From IMG/VR virus record IMGVR_UViG_3300009130_000010, positions 38,930 through 102,929 of that record: a stretch of 64,000 nt of DNA; one strand, given 5' to 3'. The position numbers were made by a program, and so were the translations under genes. Positions 26,344 through 38,000 of this stretch are shown here, in pieces. This DNA is from a virus. The notes below the pieces were generated by a model, which ran no database searches, was not told the origin of the DNA, and saw only the letters and a program-made list of their open reading frames with translations. How positions within the stretch are numbered: position 1 is the first letter of the stretch; the number at the start of each line of letters is the position of its first letter.

Positions 26344-26651
26344 TGGCCTTAGTAGCAAGAATGGCAGGATCAGGGGATACAGTTTTTACAACTCATCCTA
26401 TTTGTATTGTTCCTGGTGTTATTATGACATTAACAGGAAGTAGTGATGTGTTTGTAGCAGGACACGGAGTTCATAGAAACCTTGATTTAAATACACCACA
26501 TACACATTGTCCACCTGTATATTCTACACCTATAGTAACAAGTAGCCCAACTGTTTTTGCTAATGGAAACGGACTAGCAAGAGTTGGTGATGTTTATTCC
26601 TGTAGTGCCGTTGTCTTAGCGGTAACACAATCTACAGTTTATTCAGGATAA
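26343..26651 (+). CDS. PAAR-motif spike tip protein
   Basis: A 102-residue protein with the PAAR layout: GSGDTVFTTHPICIVPGV, HGVHRN, NTPHTHCPP, SPTVFANGNGLARVGDVYSC. His and Cys residues are placed to hold the metal ion of the sharp cone capping the gp5-type spike. It overlaps the hydrolase gene by one base and ends the hub operon. Two hairpin terminators follow. Confidence 0.9.
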   Translation: MALVARMAGSGDTVFTTHPICIVPGVIMTLTGSSDVFVAGHGVHRNLDLNTPHTHCPPVYSTPIVTSSPTVFANGNGLARVGDVYSCSAVVLAVTQSTVYSG

Positions 26652-26652
26652 C

Positions 26653-26693
26653 TTTGTTGTAAAAATACAACAAATGTTGTAAAAATACAACAA
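26653..26693. terminator. Tandem duplicated hairpin, bidirectional terminator
   Basis: Two copies of TGTTGTAAAAATACAACA lie head to tail in the 42-base gap between convergent genes. The first forms a nine-base stem (26653-26661 with 26666-26674), the second a seven-base stem (26675-26681 with 26686-26692), both with AAAA loops. U-rich arms on both strands suit termination from either side. Confidence 0.6.
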
Positions 26694-27836
26694 CTATAAT
26701 TCTTCTCTGTTTGTAGAGGCTTCCCAAGCCTTACTATGTAAACCACCCCCACACATTTTCCGACATTCGTAAGTACATAACTTGTGGCTCGGATCCTTCC
26801 ACGTTAAAGGTAAAATACTTTGAAAGTACTCATGATAAAATATTTCTTCTGCTGTATGTTTTTCTAAATTATTCCAACCCACACCATATTCTTTTTCTAA
26901 CTTATTATAGTGTGTCATATCTTCTTGTTTTGTTGCCGCGATATGATTACAGGGCCATAAATTCATTTCACTATCGATATACATCATACGTTGTTCTTTA
27001 AAATCACAAGTTATTTGTGATATGTCTGATGACTCGACAACTTCTCTATAAATTTTAGCACCTTCATCTGTAATGTTTAACTCTTTTGTTGTTTCAGATG
27101 ACCCGTTATTTGCGCCTTTTCTCGCTTTTCTAACATCTGTTTCTATTGTGATTGACTCAGGTGTGTTCATTGCTAACTGTTTAGCATTCTTCTTTTCAAG
27201 TTCAGCATAGTTATATTCAAAATTTCTAGTTGAAACGTGTTTGTCAAATTGCCAAAAACCCATATCTTTTGCTATTTGTTGAGCTTCTTCGACTTGATGT
27301 TTGTTATGTTCAAATACAATCATCTTCCATCTTGCTTTACCGCCAGCATCTATATAGGCTTTAGCATTAGCTATTGTTCGTTCGTGCTTAATACCTATAC
27401 GATATAACTTGTTTGTATCTTCTAAACCGTCTATACTAAATGTTATAACTTTCCGACTACCTTGCTTTTTTTCTGCTTCAGCAAAGGCTTTTCCTACTCT
27501 AGCCCAACTTTCGGGTGTTCTCATACTACCATTTGTTTCTACATCAATAATATAATTTCTTTTTGCTGTATTAATAATGATTTCTTCCCAATCCGGAGTC
27601 ATAGGAGGGTCACCATGACAACCACAAAATACCATACTAACTGGATGTTCTTTAGTAGCAATATGGTCCATATCACTTAAAAATTTATTCCATTGTGGTG
27701 CTAATATATTTTTTTGACGTAACGTAGGCCTTAAAACACTAGTTCCCATGAAATGTCGTGGGCATAATGGACAGGCAACGTTACAATATGTGGATGTTTC
27801 CACCTGAAAAATATCTATTTTCCTAAAATCAAACAT
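26694..27836 (-). CDS. Radical SAM enzyme with C-terminal SPASM/twitch-like cysteines
   Basis: A 380-residue protein. The radical SAM CxxxCxxC motif is STYCNVACPLCPR (Cys18, 22, 25), binding the 4Fe-4S cluster that cleaves SAM. Further core segments are VFCGCHGDPPMTP, VETNGS and ITFSIDGLED. The C-terminal third has extra Cys (ITCDFKE, LWPCNHI, LCTYECRKMCGGG) as in SPASM/twitch domains that hold auxiliary Fe-S clusters, often in peptide-modifying enzymes. It is transcribed opposite to the baseplate genes on both sides and has its own TATAAATA late promoter, so it looks like an inserted unit. Substrate unknown; it needs Fe-S clusters, which the SUF genes at 53-57 kb could help supply. Confidence 0.85.
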   Translation of the reverse strand: MFDFRKIDIFQVETSTYCNVACPLCPRHFMGTSVLRPTLRQKNILAPQWNKFLSDMDHIATKEHPVSMVFCGCHGDPPMTPDWEEIIINTAKRNYIIDVETNGSMRTPESWARVGKAFAEAEKKQGSRKVITFSIDGLEDTNKLYRIGIKHERTIANAKAYIDAGGKARWKMIVFEHNKHQVEEAQQIAKDMGFWQFDKHVSTRNFEYNYAELEKKNAKQLAMNTPESITIETDVRKARKGANNGSSETTKELNITDEGAKIYREVVESSDISQITCDFKEQRMMYIDSEMNLWPCNHIAATKQEDMTHYNKLEKEYGVGWNNLEKHTAEEIFYHEYFQSILPLTWKDPSHKLCTYECRKMCGGGLHSKAWEASTNREEL

Positions 27837-27869
27837 ATAATTATATACTCACTTAATGATTACGATAAA

Positions 27870-27877
27870 TATTTATA
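27870..27877 (-). promoter_or_regulatory. T4-type late promoter for the radical SAM gene
   Basis: Minus-strand TATAAATA, 34 bases from the radical SAM start codon at 27836. It overlaps the start of the gp25-like gene on the other strand. A plus-strand GATAAATA (27864-27871) is too close to the gp25 ATG (27877) to be its promoter. Confidence 0.65.
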
Positions 27878-28278
27878 TGAGTACTTACAGAGGATTTTCA
27901 ACTATTGGCAACGAATTTAAAACAGTTACTACAACTGATTTTGAATTAGCAAAACGTGACCTTATGAATAACTTTAATGTTAGAAAAGGTGAACGGGTGA
28001 TGAGACCAGAGTTTGGATGTGTTATTTGGGATATGTTATTTGAACAACTTACAGAGGCCGCTCATTCTACAATTATTGATAATGTTACAGCAATAGCATT
28101 ATCTGACCCAAGATTGGACGTAGTGAGTGTTTTACCAACAACATACGAGCACGGGATTCAAATATTAATATCATTAAGATATGTACCAACAGACCAAGTT
28201 GAAAGTATGCTGTATACATTTAACCAAGATGCGGCTATAGTTGTAGCCAACGAAGTAGACGAAGATAAAGTACAGTAA
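27877..28278 (+). CDS. 25: Baseplate wedge protein gp25-like
   Basis: A 133-residue protein of the gp25 family that links wedges to hub and starts sheath assembly. Key motifs: FELAKRDLMNNFNVRKGERV, MRPEFGCVIWDMLFEQ (the E-F-G-x-x-[IL]-W core) and a closing ISLRYVPT strand. The frame is open back to an ATG at 27856, but that adds seven residues without a ribosome site; the ATG at 27877 gives MSTYRGFSTIG, the usual start in relatives. Neither start has a strong Shine-Dalgarno sequence. It is followed 14 bases later by gp6. Confidence 0.85.
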   Translation: MSTYRGFSTIGNEFKTVTTTDFELAKRDLMNNFNVRKGERVMRPEFGCVIWDMLFEQLTEAAHSTIIDNVTAIALSDPRLDVVSVLPTTYEHGIQILISLRYVPTDQVESMLYTFNQDAAIVVANEVDEDKVQ

Positions 28279-28292
28279 TAGGACAAGGACAT

Positions 28293-31200
28293 ATGGCAAA
28301 TAGTACAAGGCAAACAAATTTATTCGTAAGTGAAGATTGGAAGAAAATTTATCAAACTTTTAAAAGTGCTGACTTCCAGAGTTACGATTTTGAAACATTA
28401 AGAACTACAATGATATCATACCTTAGGAAACAGTTTCCTGAGGACTTTAACGACTTTATTGAAAGTTCAGAATATATTGCTCTTATTGACCTAATTGCTT
28501 TCTTTGGCCAAAGTTTAGCATACAGACAAGATTTAAATGCTAGAGAAAACTTTTTAGAAACAGCACAAAGACGAGATTCTATTTTAAGATTAGCACATTT
28601 ATTATCATATCAACCAAAACGAAATATAACTTCCGCTGGATTATTAAAAGTTGTTAGTATTAATACAACAGAAGAAGTGTATGATTCAAATTTAAACAAT
28701 TTAAGTGAGCGTACAATATTTTGGAATGACCCTGTTAATTCTGATTACGAAGAACAGTATAATACAATACTTAATGCGGCACTGGCGTCAGCACAACGTA
28801 TTGGCAAACCAGCATTAGAAAAAACAATTGGTAGTATTAAAACACAACAATACGAACTTTCTCTTATACCAGGCACACAACCTTACTTGCCATTTTCAGC
28901 TACTGTAAATTCAGGTGATATGACTTTTGAATTATGTAACGGAACATTTTCCGGTACAGAATTTATTTACGAAAAAGCACCAATACCTGGATCAACATAT
29001 AACTTACTTTATAGAAGTGACGGTAGAGGTAACGACTCAGCTAACACAGGATTCTTTGCTTATTTTAAACAAGGAACATTAGGCCAATCCGATATTCAAC
29101 TTACTAGTGGATTACCTAATATTACATATGATATTAATGTTGGTAATATTAATAATACTGATGTTTGGTTATTTGAAGTTGATGAAAACGGAAATTTAGG
29201 TTCTCAATGGACGCAAGTTCCGGCGATTGCTGGATCGAATGTTATCTATAATAGTTTAAGCCAATTAAACAGAAAATTATATGCTGTTGAATCAAGAGTA
29301 GGTGATCAAATTAAATTAGTTTTTGGTGATGGCGTATTCGCAGATATTCCAAAAGGAAGATTTAGATGTTATCACAGGTCAAGTAACGGCTCTTCTTATT
29401 CTATAAAAAGTAGCGACATTCAAGATATTTCATTAAGTTTTAACTATGTTAGTAGAACTAATCAGCAAGAAACAATGACTCTAACATTCAGTTTACAACA
29501 AGGTGTTAATACAGCATCTAGTACTGAATCAATGGGCAAAATTAAACAATTGGCCCCACAAGCCTATTATACACAAAACAGAATGATTAATGGTGAAGAC
29601 TACAACATTTATCCATTAACAAAATTTACAAATATTATTAAATCAAAAGCTGTTAATAGAGCATCAAGTGGTATTAGTAGATTCTTAGATGTTAAAGATA
29701 CTACTGGTAAGTTTTCTAGTACAAATATTTTTAGTGATGATGGTGTATTTTATAAAGAATATACAAATAAAAAAGATACATTTAGTTTCTCTAATGACAA
29801 CGAAATTATTAGTGTAATTAAAAATACAATAGAACCAAATATAGCTAGTAAAGAAATGTATCATTTTTATTTAGATAAGTTTGCTTCAAAAGAATTTACA
29901 ACTACAGCTAAATGGGTACAGGTTTCAAAAACATCAAATACAAGCACTGGTTATTTTGTTGACGAAGATGATAATGTGTTACAAATAAGTGATACATCAA
30001 ATCTTAATCAATACTTGGCACTTAACAGTATGATTAAGTTTATTCCTACAGCAGGTTATCACTTTATGAAAAATGGTACACAAATGTTAGGAACAGACAC
30101 AGGACATTTAGGAGCAACAAGCGAAACATGGTCAACGATTACTATTTTAGATAATAACGGTTTAGGTAAAGAAGGAAATGGAAAATCATCTGACGGTGTT
30201 GGTGCTGTAACACTTAATGAATTAATACCAACAGGTGCTATAGTTGAAAGAGTGTTTCCAAAATGGGTTAGTGATTTACCTACGACATTAGAAACAACAA
30301 TTAAAAATAATATTAAAGAATACAAAGACTTTGGTTTAAGATACGATTATTCAACTAGCACATGGTATATTATAACTTCTGACAACCTTTCCGTTGATGC
30401 TGAATATAATGATAATAACACAGGGTCAACATCTAATGCTAAATTAGATGCTAGTTGGTTAGTACAATTTACTACCAATGGCGAAACATACACTACAAGA
30501 AGTAGACAATTAGATTATTACTTCTCAAGTAGAGAAGAAACTAGATTTTATTTTGATAAAGCTGTTAAAATTTATGATAGTGTATCAGGAAAAACAATTA
30601 GAGATAGATGTACAGTATTAAAAATTAACAACAAGCCAAGCGACAATAGTCCTTTAGAAAGAGATTATGCTTTAGATATTGTTGACATGGTTACTGAAAC
30701 TGATGGCTATAAAGATAATACAAAAGTTAAAGTAACATTCGGTGATGCTGATAACGATAGTGTAACAGACAATCCAGAAATGTTTAATAGAATTATTGGC
30801 ACAGATGACCCTAACGGTACAGCGTCTAACAGAAAACTTGTATTCTTTAAAAAGTATTTAGATTATGATAACATTGAACGATACCAACCAATCGCAGATG
30901 ACGTTGTTAACCATGATTATAAAACAGAAGCAGAAGTAGAAGCTGTAAAAGATTTATACCAAAATCAACAAGTATTTTATACTACTAGTGATAAAAAGTT
31001 TTGTAAAATATTTTTAGATAACAATGTTTTATCAAAAACAATTGGTGTTCCAGCCGGAACAGAAATACCTGCTACTTATATTACTGGCAGGGCTCCAAAT
31101 GCATATAAAGTTTATATTGGTCGAAGTGATTTAAAATTCCAATACAAACATAATGCTCCGAATAACAGACGTATTGATCCTAGCCCAAGTAACTTAATCG

Positions 31201-31811
31201 ATATGTATATATTAACACAATCGTATGCTGACTCATATAAATCTTGGTTATTAGATGCTACAGATAGTTACATTAAACCTAATGAACCAACGTCAGAAAC
31301 TTTGAGAAGTTCTTATAGTACAATTGAAACATCAAAAAGTATTTCAGATACTATAATATATCATTCAGCTAAATTTAAACCATTGTTTGGAGCTAAAGCT
31401 GAGAAAAATTTACAAGCAACTTTTAAAGTTGTAAAAAATACAGCCTTAGGCGTAAGTGATAGTGAAATAAAATCAAATGTGATTAATGCTATTAACAATT
31501 ATTTTGTAACAAGCAACTGGGACTTTGGCGATACTTTTTACTTCTCAGAATTAAGTGCTTATCTTCATGGTGTATTAGCACCAGAATTAAATTCAGTTGT
31601 TATTGTTCCTAAAAGTACATCACAAGTATTTGGTAGTTTATTCCAGATCCGTAGTAACTATGACGAAATATTAGTTAGTGGTGCTACAGTTGACGATGTA
31701 GAAATAATCGACAGTATAACAGCAAGTAAGATCCAAGCAGGTGGTTCTATAGCAACATCAGATACAATAACAGACACTACCTCTTCAGCGGTATCGAGCG
31801 GGGGATATTAA
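28293..31811 (+). CDS. 6: Baseplate wedge protein gp6-like
   Basis: A 1172-residue protein; the N-terminus (DFETLRTTMISYLRKQFPED, FIESSEYIALIDLIAFFGQS, LAYRQDLNARENFLETA then LLSYQPKRN) is the highly conserved gp6/BaseplateJ-type start that forms the inner baseplate ring with gp25. It is longer than T4 gp6 (660), as in marine relatives, with added beta-rich domains in the middle and a C-terminal section (AEKNLQATFKVVKNTALGVS) typical of wedge attachment. AAGGA lies just upstream of the ATG. It ends one base before the next gene. Confidence 0.9.
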   Translation: MANSTRQTNLFVSEDWKKIYQTFKSADFQSYDFETLRTTMISYLRKQFPEDFNDFIESSEYIALIDLIAFFGQSLAYRQDLNARENFLETAQRRDSILRLAHLLSYQPKRNITSAGLLKVVSINTTEEVYDSNLNNLSERTIFWNDPVNSDYEEQYNTILNAALASAQRIGKPALEKTIGSIKTQQYELSLIPGTQPYLPFSATVNSGDMTFELCNGTFSGTEFIYEKAPIPGSTYNLLYRSDGRGNDSANTGFFAYFKQGTLGQSDIQLTSGLPNITYDINVGNINNTDVWLFEVDENGNLGSQWTQVPAIAGSNVIYNSLSQLNRKLYAVESRVGDQIKLVFGDGVFADIPKGRFRCYHRSSNGSSYSIKSSDIQDISLSFNYVSRTNQQETMTLTFSLQQGVNTASSTESMGKIKQLAPQAYYTQNRMINGEDYNIYPLTKFTNIIKSKAVNRASSGISRFLDVKDTTGKFSSTNIFSDDGVFYKEYTNKKDTFSFSNDNEIISVIKNTIEPNIASKEMYHFYLDKFASKEFTTTAKWVQVSKTSNTSTGYFVDEDDNVLQISDTSNLNQYLALNSMIKFIPTAGYHFMKNGTQMLGTDTGHLGATSETWSTITILDNNGLGKEGNGKSSDGVGAVTLNELIPTGAIVERVFPKWVSDLPTTLETTIKNNIKEYKDFGLRYDYSTSTWYIITSDNLSVDAEYNDNNTGSTSNAKLDASWLVQFTTNGETYTTRSRQLDYYFSSREETRFYFDKAVKIYDSVSGKTIRDRCTVLKINNKPSDNSPLERDYALDIVDMVTETDGYKDNTKVKVTFGDADNDSVTDNPEMFNRIIGTDDPNGTASNRKLVFFKKYLDYDNIERYQPIADDVVNHDYKTEAEVEAVKDLYQNQQVFYTTSDKKFCKIFLDNNVLSKTIGVPAGTEIPATYITGRAPNAYKVYIGRSDLKFQYKHNAPNNRRIDPSPSNLIDMYILTQSYADSYKSWLLDATDSYIKPNEPTSETLRSSYSTIETSKSISDTIIYHSAKFKPLFGAKAEKNLQATFKVVKNTALGVSDSEIKSNVINAINNYFVTSNWDFGDTFYFSELSAYLHGVLAPELNSVVIVPKSTSQVFGSLFQIRSNYDEILVSGATVDDVEIIDSITASKIQAGGSIATSDTITDTTSSAVSSGGY

Positions 31812-31812
31812 A

Positions 31813-32076
31813 ATGAAAGATCAAATAATAATGTTATTGATAGGAATTCTAATCGCTTTAGGTGGTTGGAACCTAACACAAACATTTAGTCTATCAACTA
31901 CTCAAGCAGTAATTGACGACAAGGTTGATAAGTTAGAAAGACTTACTGAGAAGTTATTAGACCAGATGGACGATATGAAAGACATGGATGAAGAAATTGT
32001 TGAACAGCATCAGGACTTATTTGAACAACTTAGAAATAATCCATCAAGTACACCAAGCCCAGGATACAATTACTAA
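31813..32076 (+). CDS. Small membrane-anchored coiled-coil protein
   Basis: An 87-residue protein with one N-terminal transmembrane segment (about residues 5-22, IIMLLIGILIALGGWNLTQ), then a Lys/Asp/Glu-rich helix and a Pro/Ser tail. It is translated between gp6 and the giant protein gene with one-base junctions on both sides. Function unknown. It resembles the anchored coiled-coil protein at 7356-7823 in architecture but not obviously in sequence. Confidence 0.6.
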   Translation: MKDQIIMLLIGILIALGGWNLTQTFSLSTTQAVIDDKVDKLERLTEKLLDQMDDMKDMDEEIVEQHQDLFEQLRNNPSSTPSPGYNY

Positions 32077-35000
32077 TGGCAAAAAGAAACACAAGTTCAT
32101 TTCTACCACAAGCATATCAAACAGAACGTAATAAAAAGTTCTTAAGTGCTACACTAGATCAGTTAATGTCTAGTTCAAATCTTACCCGTATGGACGGGTT
32201 TGTCGGGAGAAAATATGCACCGAGTTTCAAAGTTAAAGACAATTACTTAACAACTACTGGATTAAGAAGAAATTATCATTTAGAACCTGCTATTGTTACT
32301 AAAAAAGATTCTACTATTGATAGCATTGTGGATAGCAATGACGTTGGGTCTGTAGTAACGTACGACGACTTACTTAATAAGTTAAAAGACGAAGGCGTTG
32401 ATATAACAGACCATAGTAAGTTATTTGGACAAGAGTTTTATAATTGGGCAGGATTTATAAACTTTGATACTCTTGTAAACTACGGTAGTTACTATTGGTT
32501 AAAAGATGGCCCAAATAGTGTTTCCATTACAGGCGGCGATATTAAAATGTCAGGCGAATGGAACATTAAGTATAACGACGAACTTAATAGATACAACGTA
32601 ACAGAATTAGAAGGGATTAATCCAACTATATATCTAGCACGTGGTGGTGTATATACTTTTGAAACAGACCAGCTAGAAAATTTTTGGATTCAAACAGATC
32701 CAGGTAGTATTACAGGAACACAAGCAGAAACATCAACAAAAAGTTCTAGAGAAATTTATGGTGTTACAAATAACGGTGGCGCTCAAGGTGATCTAGAACC
32801 AGCTGGTGGTATAACATTTACAGTACCAGACGTTACAGCTCAATCATTTTATGAAAACAATCTTAATTTATTAGCAGATGTAAATCTGTTTAGTGAAGTC
32901 CCGTATAAAGATGTACAAGGACGTAGACTGGCTGACTTAATTGATCAGCACAATGGTATTGACAATCAAAGAATGCTTGTTGGTAAAACTGTTGTATTCA
33001 AACAAAACGAAGACCATAATGTAGATAACGACAACTGGACATTTAAAGCTGATTATAGTAAACATCCGTTTGATAGACTAGGCTTTGCTCAAGAAGATGG
33101 AATGGTTAAACAAGAAGAACGAGTAGGTGTTTGGAAAATAAACGAAGTTGATGGAATTTTAGTTCTTAATAAAATTAATACCGTAACATATGATGACCGA
33201 GCAAAAATTACAGAAGGTACTACTTACGGTGGTAGACAAATATACCGAGCTCAAGAAACAGAATTTGTTACTATTATTCCTGTTCTTACAGCACACCTAG
33301 ATACGTTATACTATCAACATGGTAGTGACAGAACTTCTTATGGTATAATTAAGTTGGTTGATGCTGAAGCTAAAGAAATTAAAACAACAGACTTTTTAGG
33401 AAAATCACAATATACAAGTCCAAATGGTATTGTGTTTACTAATGGTTTAAAGATTACATTTGATTCTACTATTGATATGCCGGCTTATGTTGGTAAAACT
33501 TATTACGTCCAAGGAGTTGGATCTAAAATTTATCTTGTCGACACAGAATTAACAACACCAGAACTAGGAACAGATACTAAAGATTATATTACATTAACAC
33601 GTGGTTCGGTTAATAAAAATGCTTGGAGTCGTAGTAATAGATGGTTTCATAAAGACATTATTACAGCAACAGCAAGTTATAATAAAACAACAGCAATATT
33701 TGACGAAAAAAATAGAGCTGTAAGACCAATTATCGAATTTGAAGCAGGGTTAGATTTATATAACTCTGGAAGCAAAGGCCACGATGGTGTTGATTTAGTA
33801 GACACAGTAGAAACAGATGCGTTATCAAACATAAACGGTGTATCTGGATACTTTGTTGATAGAGTAAGTCTATCAGCAGGTACTAAAGTTATATTCATAA
33901 AAGATAAAGATTCACAAACTAGAAAAACAATTTGGGAAGTTGGTTACGAAGATACCGACGGAGATTCAAGTGCGGAATCATTAGTATTAAAAGACTCAGG
34001 TATTATTGTTAATACTAATGACTCGGTTTACATCAATAAAGGAACAGCAGGCAAAGGAACAACATACCATTGGGATGGTACTAACTGGATTGCCTCTCAA
34101 ACAAAAACTAAAATAAACCAATACCCATTGTTTAACTTATTTGACTCTAAAGGTATCAGTTTTAATAATACAACTACATACCCATCAAGTGATTTTTTAG
34201 GTAACCAATTATTTAAATTTAGTGTTGGATCAGGTTCTAATGATACTGAATTAGGATTTCCATTAAAGTATAGAACGTTTAATAACGTTGGCGATATTTT
34301 ATTTGAAAATGTTTATACTGAAAAGAAATTTAACTATAAAAAATCTACTGGTATTACAAGTTTATCAACAGCAACAGGGTTGGTTAAAGTTACCGATCCA
34401 TATGATAGTGCTATTACTTACAATAATGGCTGGCAAAAAAGTTTACATAATAGTAGACAATACCAACAAGTTGAATATATTGTTTCAGATATAACTCTAA
34501 AAAACTTCGACATTGGTGTAAAAGTTAAAACATCAACTAACGCTGTACCTAATATATTTGTTTACATTAATAATAAACGTACATCTAACTTTACTACATC
34601 AGTTTTAGAAGGTGTGAACATTTGTACAATAAATGATACCATCGCAATAGATGATAGTATTATTATTAGACTTATTAGTGACGCAACTTCTAAACATGGA
34701 TATTATACTATTCCTAAAAATTTAGAAGATAATAGTTACAACGATAAGTTTTCTACAATTACTTTAGGACAATTACAAAATCACGTATCAGCATTAATAG
34801 ATACTAACAAATATTTTACAGGTAAATTACAAGGAAGTAATAACCTAAGGGATCTTGAAAATTCAAAATCAACTGAGGGATTAATTTTACAACATAGTTC
34901 ATCTATGATACTTCCAATGTTGTTAAATCAACCTGGTGATTTAAACTTCACACAAGCTCTAAGATTTTGTGGCCTTGAATATGAAAAATTTAAATCAAAG

Positions 35001-38000
35001 TTTTTAACAGCACTTGAAACATTAGATAACTTAGAATTAACTGATGCTCAAAAAACTGTTGATGCGATAATGGTGTATTTAAATTCAAATAAAAAAACAA
35101 CATTTCCATTTTATACATCAGACATGGTTCCATATGGTGCTGACGCTACAACTACAACATATACAATTACAGATAATAGAGATAAAACATATGAAATAAC
35201 ATCTGTACATGATAATTCTATTCCTAGTAACAGAGCTGTATTAGTATACCTAAATGATGTACAATTATATCATAACATTGATTATACATTTGAAACAACT
35301 AGTGCCAATATTAGAATTATTAAAACTTTAACTATTGGTGATGTTTTAAAATTCATTGATTATACAGATACATTAGGAAATTATGTTCCACCTACGCCAA
35401 CTAAACTTGGATTGTGGAAAAAATACAAACCTGAAATTGTAAATGACACAACTTATTCTGTAGATCAAAATATTATTGTTGGCCACGACGGCAGTAGAAC
35501 AATAGCATACGGAGATACTAGAGATAATATCTTACTTGAACTTGAAAAAAGAATTTATAATAACTGTAAAACAGCATATGATGAAGATGTTTTTAACCTT
35601 GACGAATATACACCAGGGCGTTTTAAAACAACTGATTTTGCTGTAAAAGAAGTTGATGCTGTACTAGAAGACGAATTCTTACGTTGGAGTACAAGGCATA
35701 GAATTCCATATACAGAAAATACAACGTTTAACGCCAATGATTCATTTACTTGGAACTATACAAACTTTGTAGATAAACTGGAAGGAACATTATTACCACA
35801 AGGTTACTGGAAGGGTTTATACAAACATTATTATGATACTGTTGCTCCACATATAAGAGCTTGGGAAATGTTTGGTTGGTCAATAAAACCAAGTTGGTGG
35901 GAAGACCGTTACGGTGTAGGACCATATACATCTGGTAACAAAGTATTATGGGATGACGTAAGAGACGGACGCAGATACACATCAGCTGACGTTGATGATT
36001 ATACTATAAATTTACTTTATGCTAGACCGTCAATTGAACTTATAATGCCAGTAGATGAACATGGTGTTTTAAAACCACCAATTGATTGTATTACTAAAAA
36101 CTCAGAAGACCTATCGCCAAGTCATGCTTGGAAATTTGGAGATGTTGCTCCACCTGAATATGCTTGGAGAAATTCTAGTAGTTTTGCTTTTAGTGTAAAC
36201 CATTTAATGGCACTAATTAAACCATCAGAATATTTTAGCCAGGTCTTTAACAAAAGTCAAATTGTTCGAAACAAATTAACTAAACAACTGGTAATGACTA
36301 CTACTAATCAAAGACAACAACCTAAAGATTTAAAAGTTGATTTACCTACAGCAAGATATGAAGGTTGTTGTAATTTTGTATCTGAATATTTGAGATGGCA
36401 AAATATCGATGTTACAAAACATTTACAAAACGTTTTATCAACATTAGATATTAGACTTGCCCATAAAATGGAAGGATACACAGATCATAATCTTATTAAA
36501 GTATTAGCTGAACAAGTTTCACCGACTAGTACAAGCAATTCAGTTTATGTTCCTGATGAAGATTATAATATTCATTTACATAAAACAGGACCTCTAAGAT
36601 CTATCCCGTACAGTGGTGTAATTGTTCAAGTTGGTACAAGTGGATATACAATATATGGTTACAATTTAAATAATCCAAAGTTTTCTATATGTAACCCTAT
36701 TATGAACGGAAACTATAAAGTTCATGATGTTGATGGAGAGACTATTTACGAATACGATGAATATGAGTCAGAAATAAAAGAAGTACCATACGGTCATACG
36801 TTTAGAACAAAACAAGAAGTTGCTGATTTCTTTTTCTCTTATCAAAAATATTTAACTAGAAATGGTTATGATTTTGATAATAGAATGGAAGACTTTGGTA
36901 CACAAAAAATTGTTGCTAACTGGTTAATGAGTGTTAAAGAATTTATACATTGGTCTAAACAGGGATGGTTAAGCGGTTCAGTTATCGCTATTAGTCCTAG
37001 TGCTAACAGAATTAGATGTGTTACACCGGCTGGTGTAGCCGAAGCTCTGTCAAACAGTCAAGCACAAACAAACGTATTAAATCAAAACTATGAACCTCTT
37101 CGTCCTAGTAGTTACAAAATAAGCAGACAAGATAACGAATTTGAATTATATCCTAATCCGGATATGGGTGGTATTTACTTTGTTAATACTAAACTTGTAG
37201 AATATGAACACGTTTTAGTGTTTAATAATGTAACAAAATTTAATGATGTTATATACCAACCAAGTTTAGGTAACAGACAATATCGACTAAGGCTTGTTGG
37301 TTATAAAACAGGAGGCTGGAACGGAAGTTTAACAGCTGAAGGATTTATTTATAATGATGGTAAAGTTCCAGTATGGGTAGCTAATACTGACTATGTTAGA
37401 GGCGATATTATAAAATTCAAAGATAATCTTTATACAGCAATGGTAAACCATACAAGCTCAGAAGAGTTTATATATGAAAATTGGTCACTAACAGATTCAT
37501 TTAAGATTGGACTATTACCTAACTTTGATACACTAGGTAAAAACTTTGAAAGTTTTTATGATGTTAATACTGTTAACTTAGAAAGTGAAACAGACAAATA
37601 TGGTAAGGGTTCTATCGGTTACCAAAATAGAGAATACTTTAATCAAATTGGACTTGATGATATTAGTCAAGTAAAATTTTATCAAGGTATGCTTCAAGAA
37701 AAAGGAACGCGAAGTGCTGTTGACAAACTTATTAGATCAAACTTTGATCAGTTTAGTAGTGACATTTCTTTTTATGAAGAGTGGGCTATACGACAAGCTG
37801 AGTACGGAGCATCAGATGTAAATTCAAGAATTGAAATACAACTAGATGAAGAAGGATTTAAAGATAACCCTCAAGAAATAAAAGTTGTTCCAACAACTCA
37901 AAGTAAATCAGATCTTAATAGTAAAACAGAATTTACACCTAGCCAATTATATAAAGCACCATCTGACTTAACATATGACTGGGTGCCATTAAGAAAAAGT

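Noticed and set aside
27864-27871. Plus-strand GATAAATA as late promoter for gp25
   Set aside because: It lies only six bases before the ATG, so transcription would start inside the coding region.
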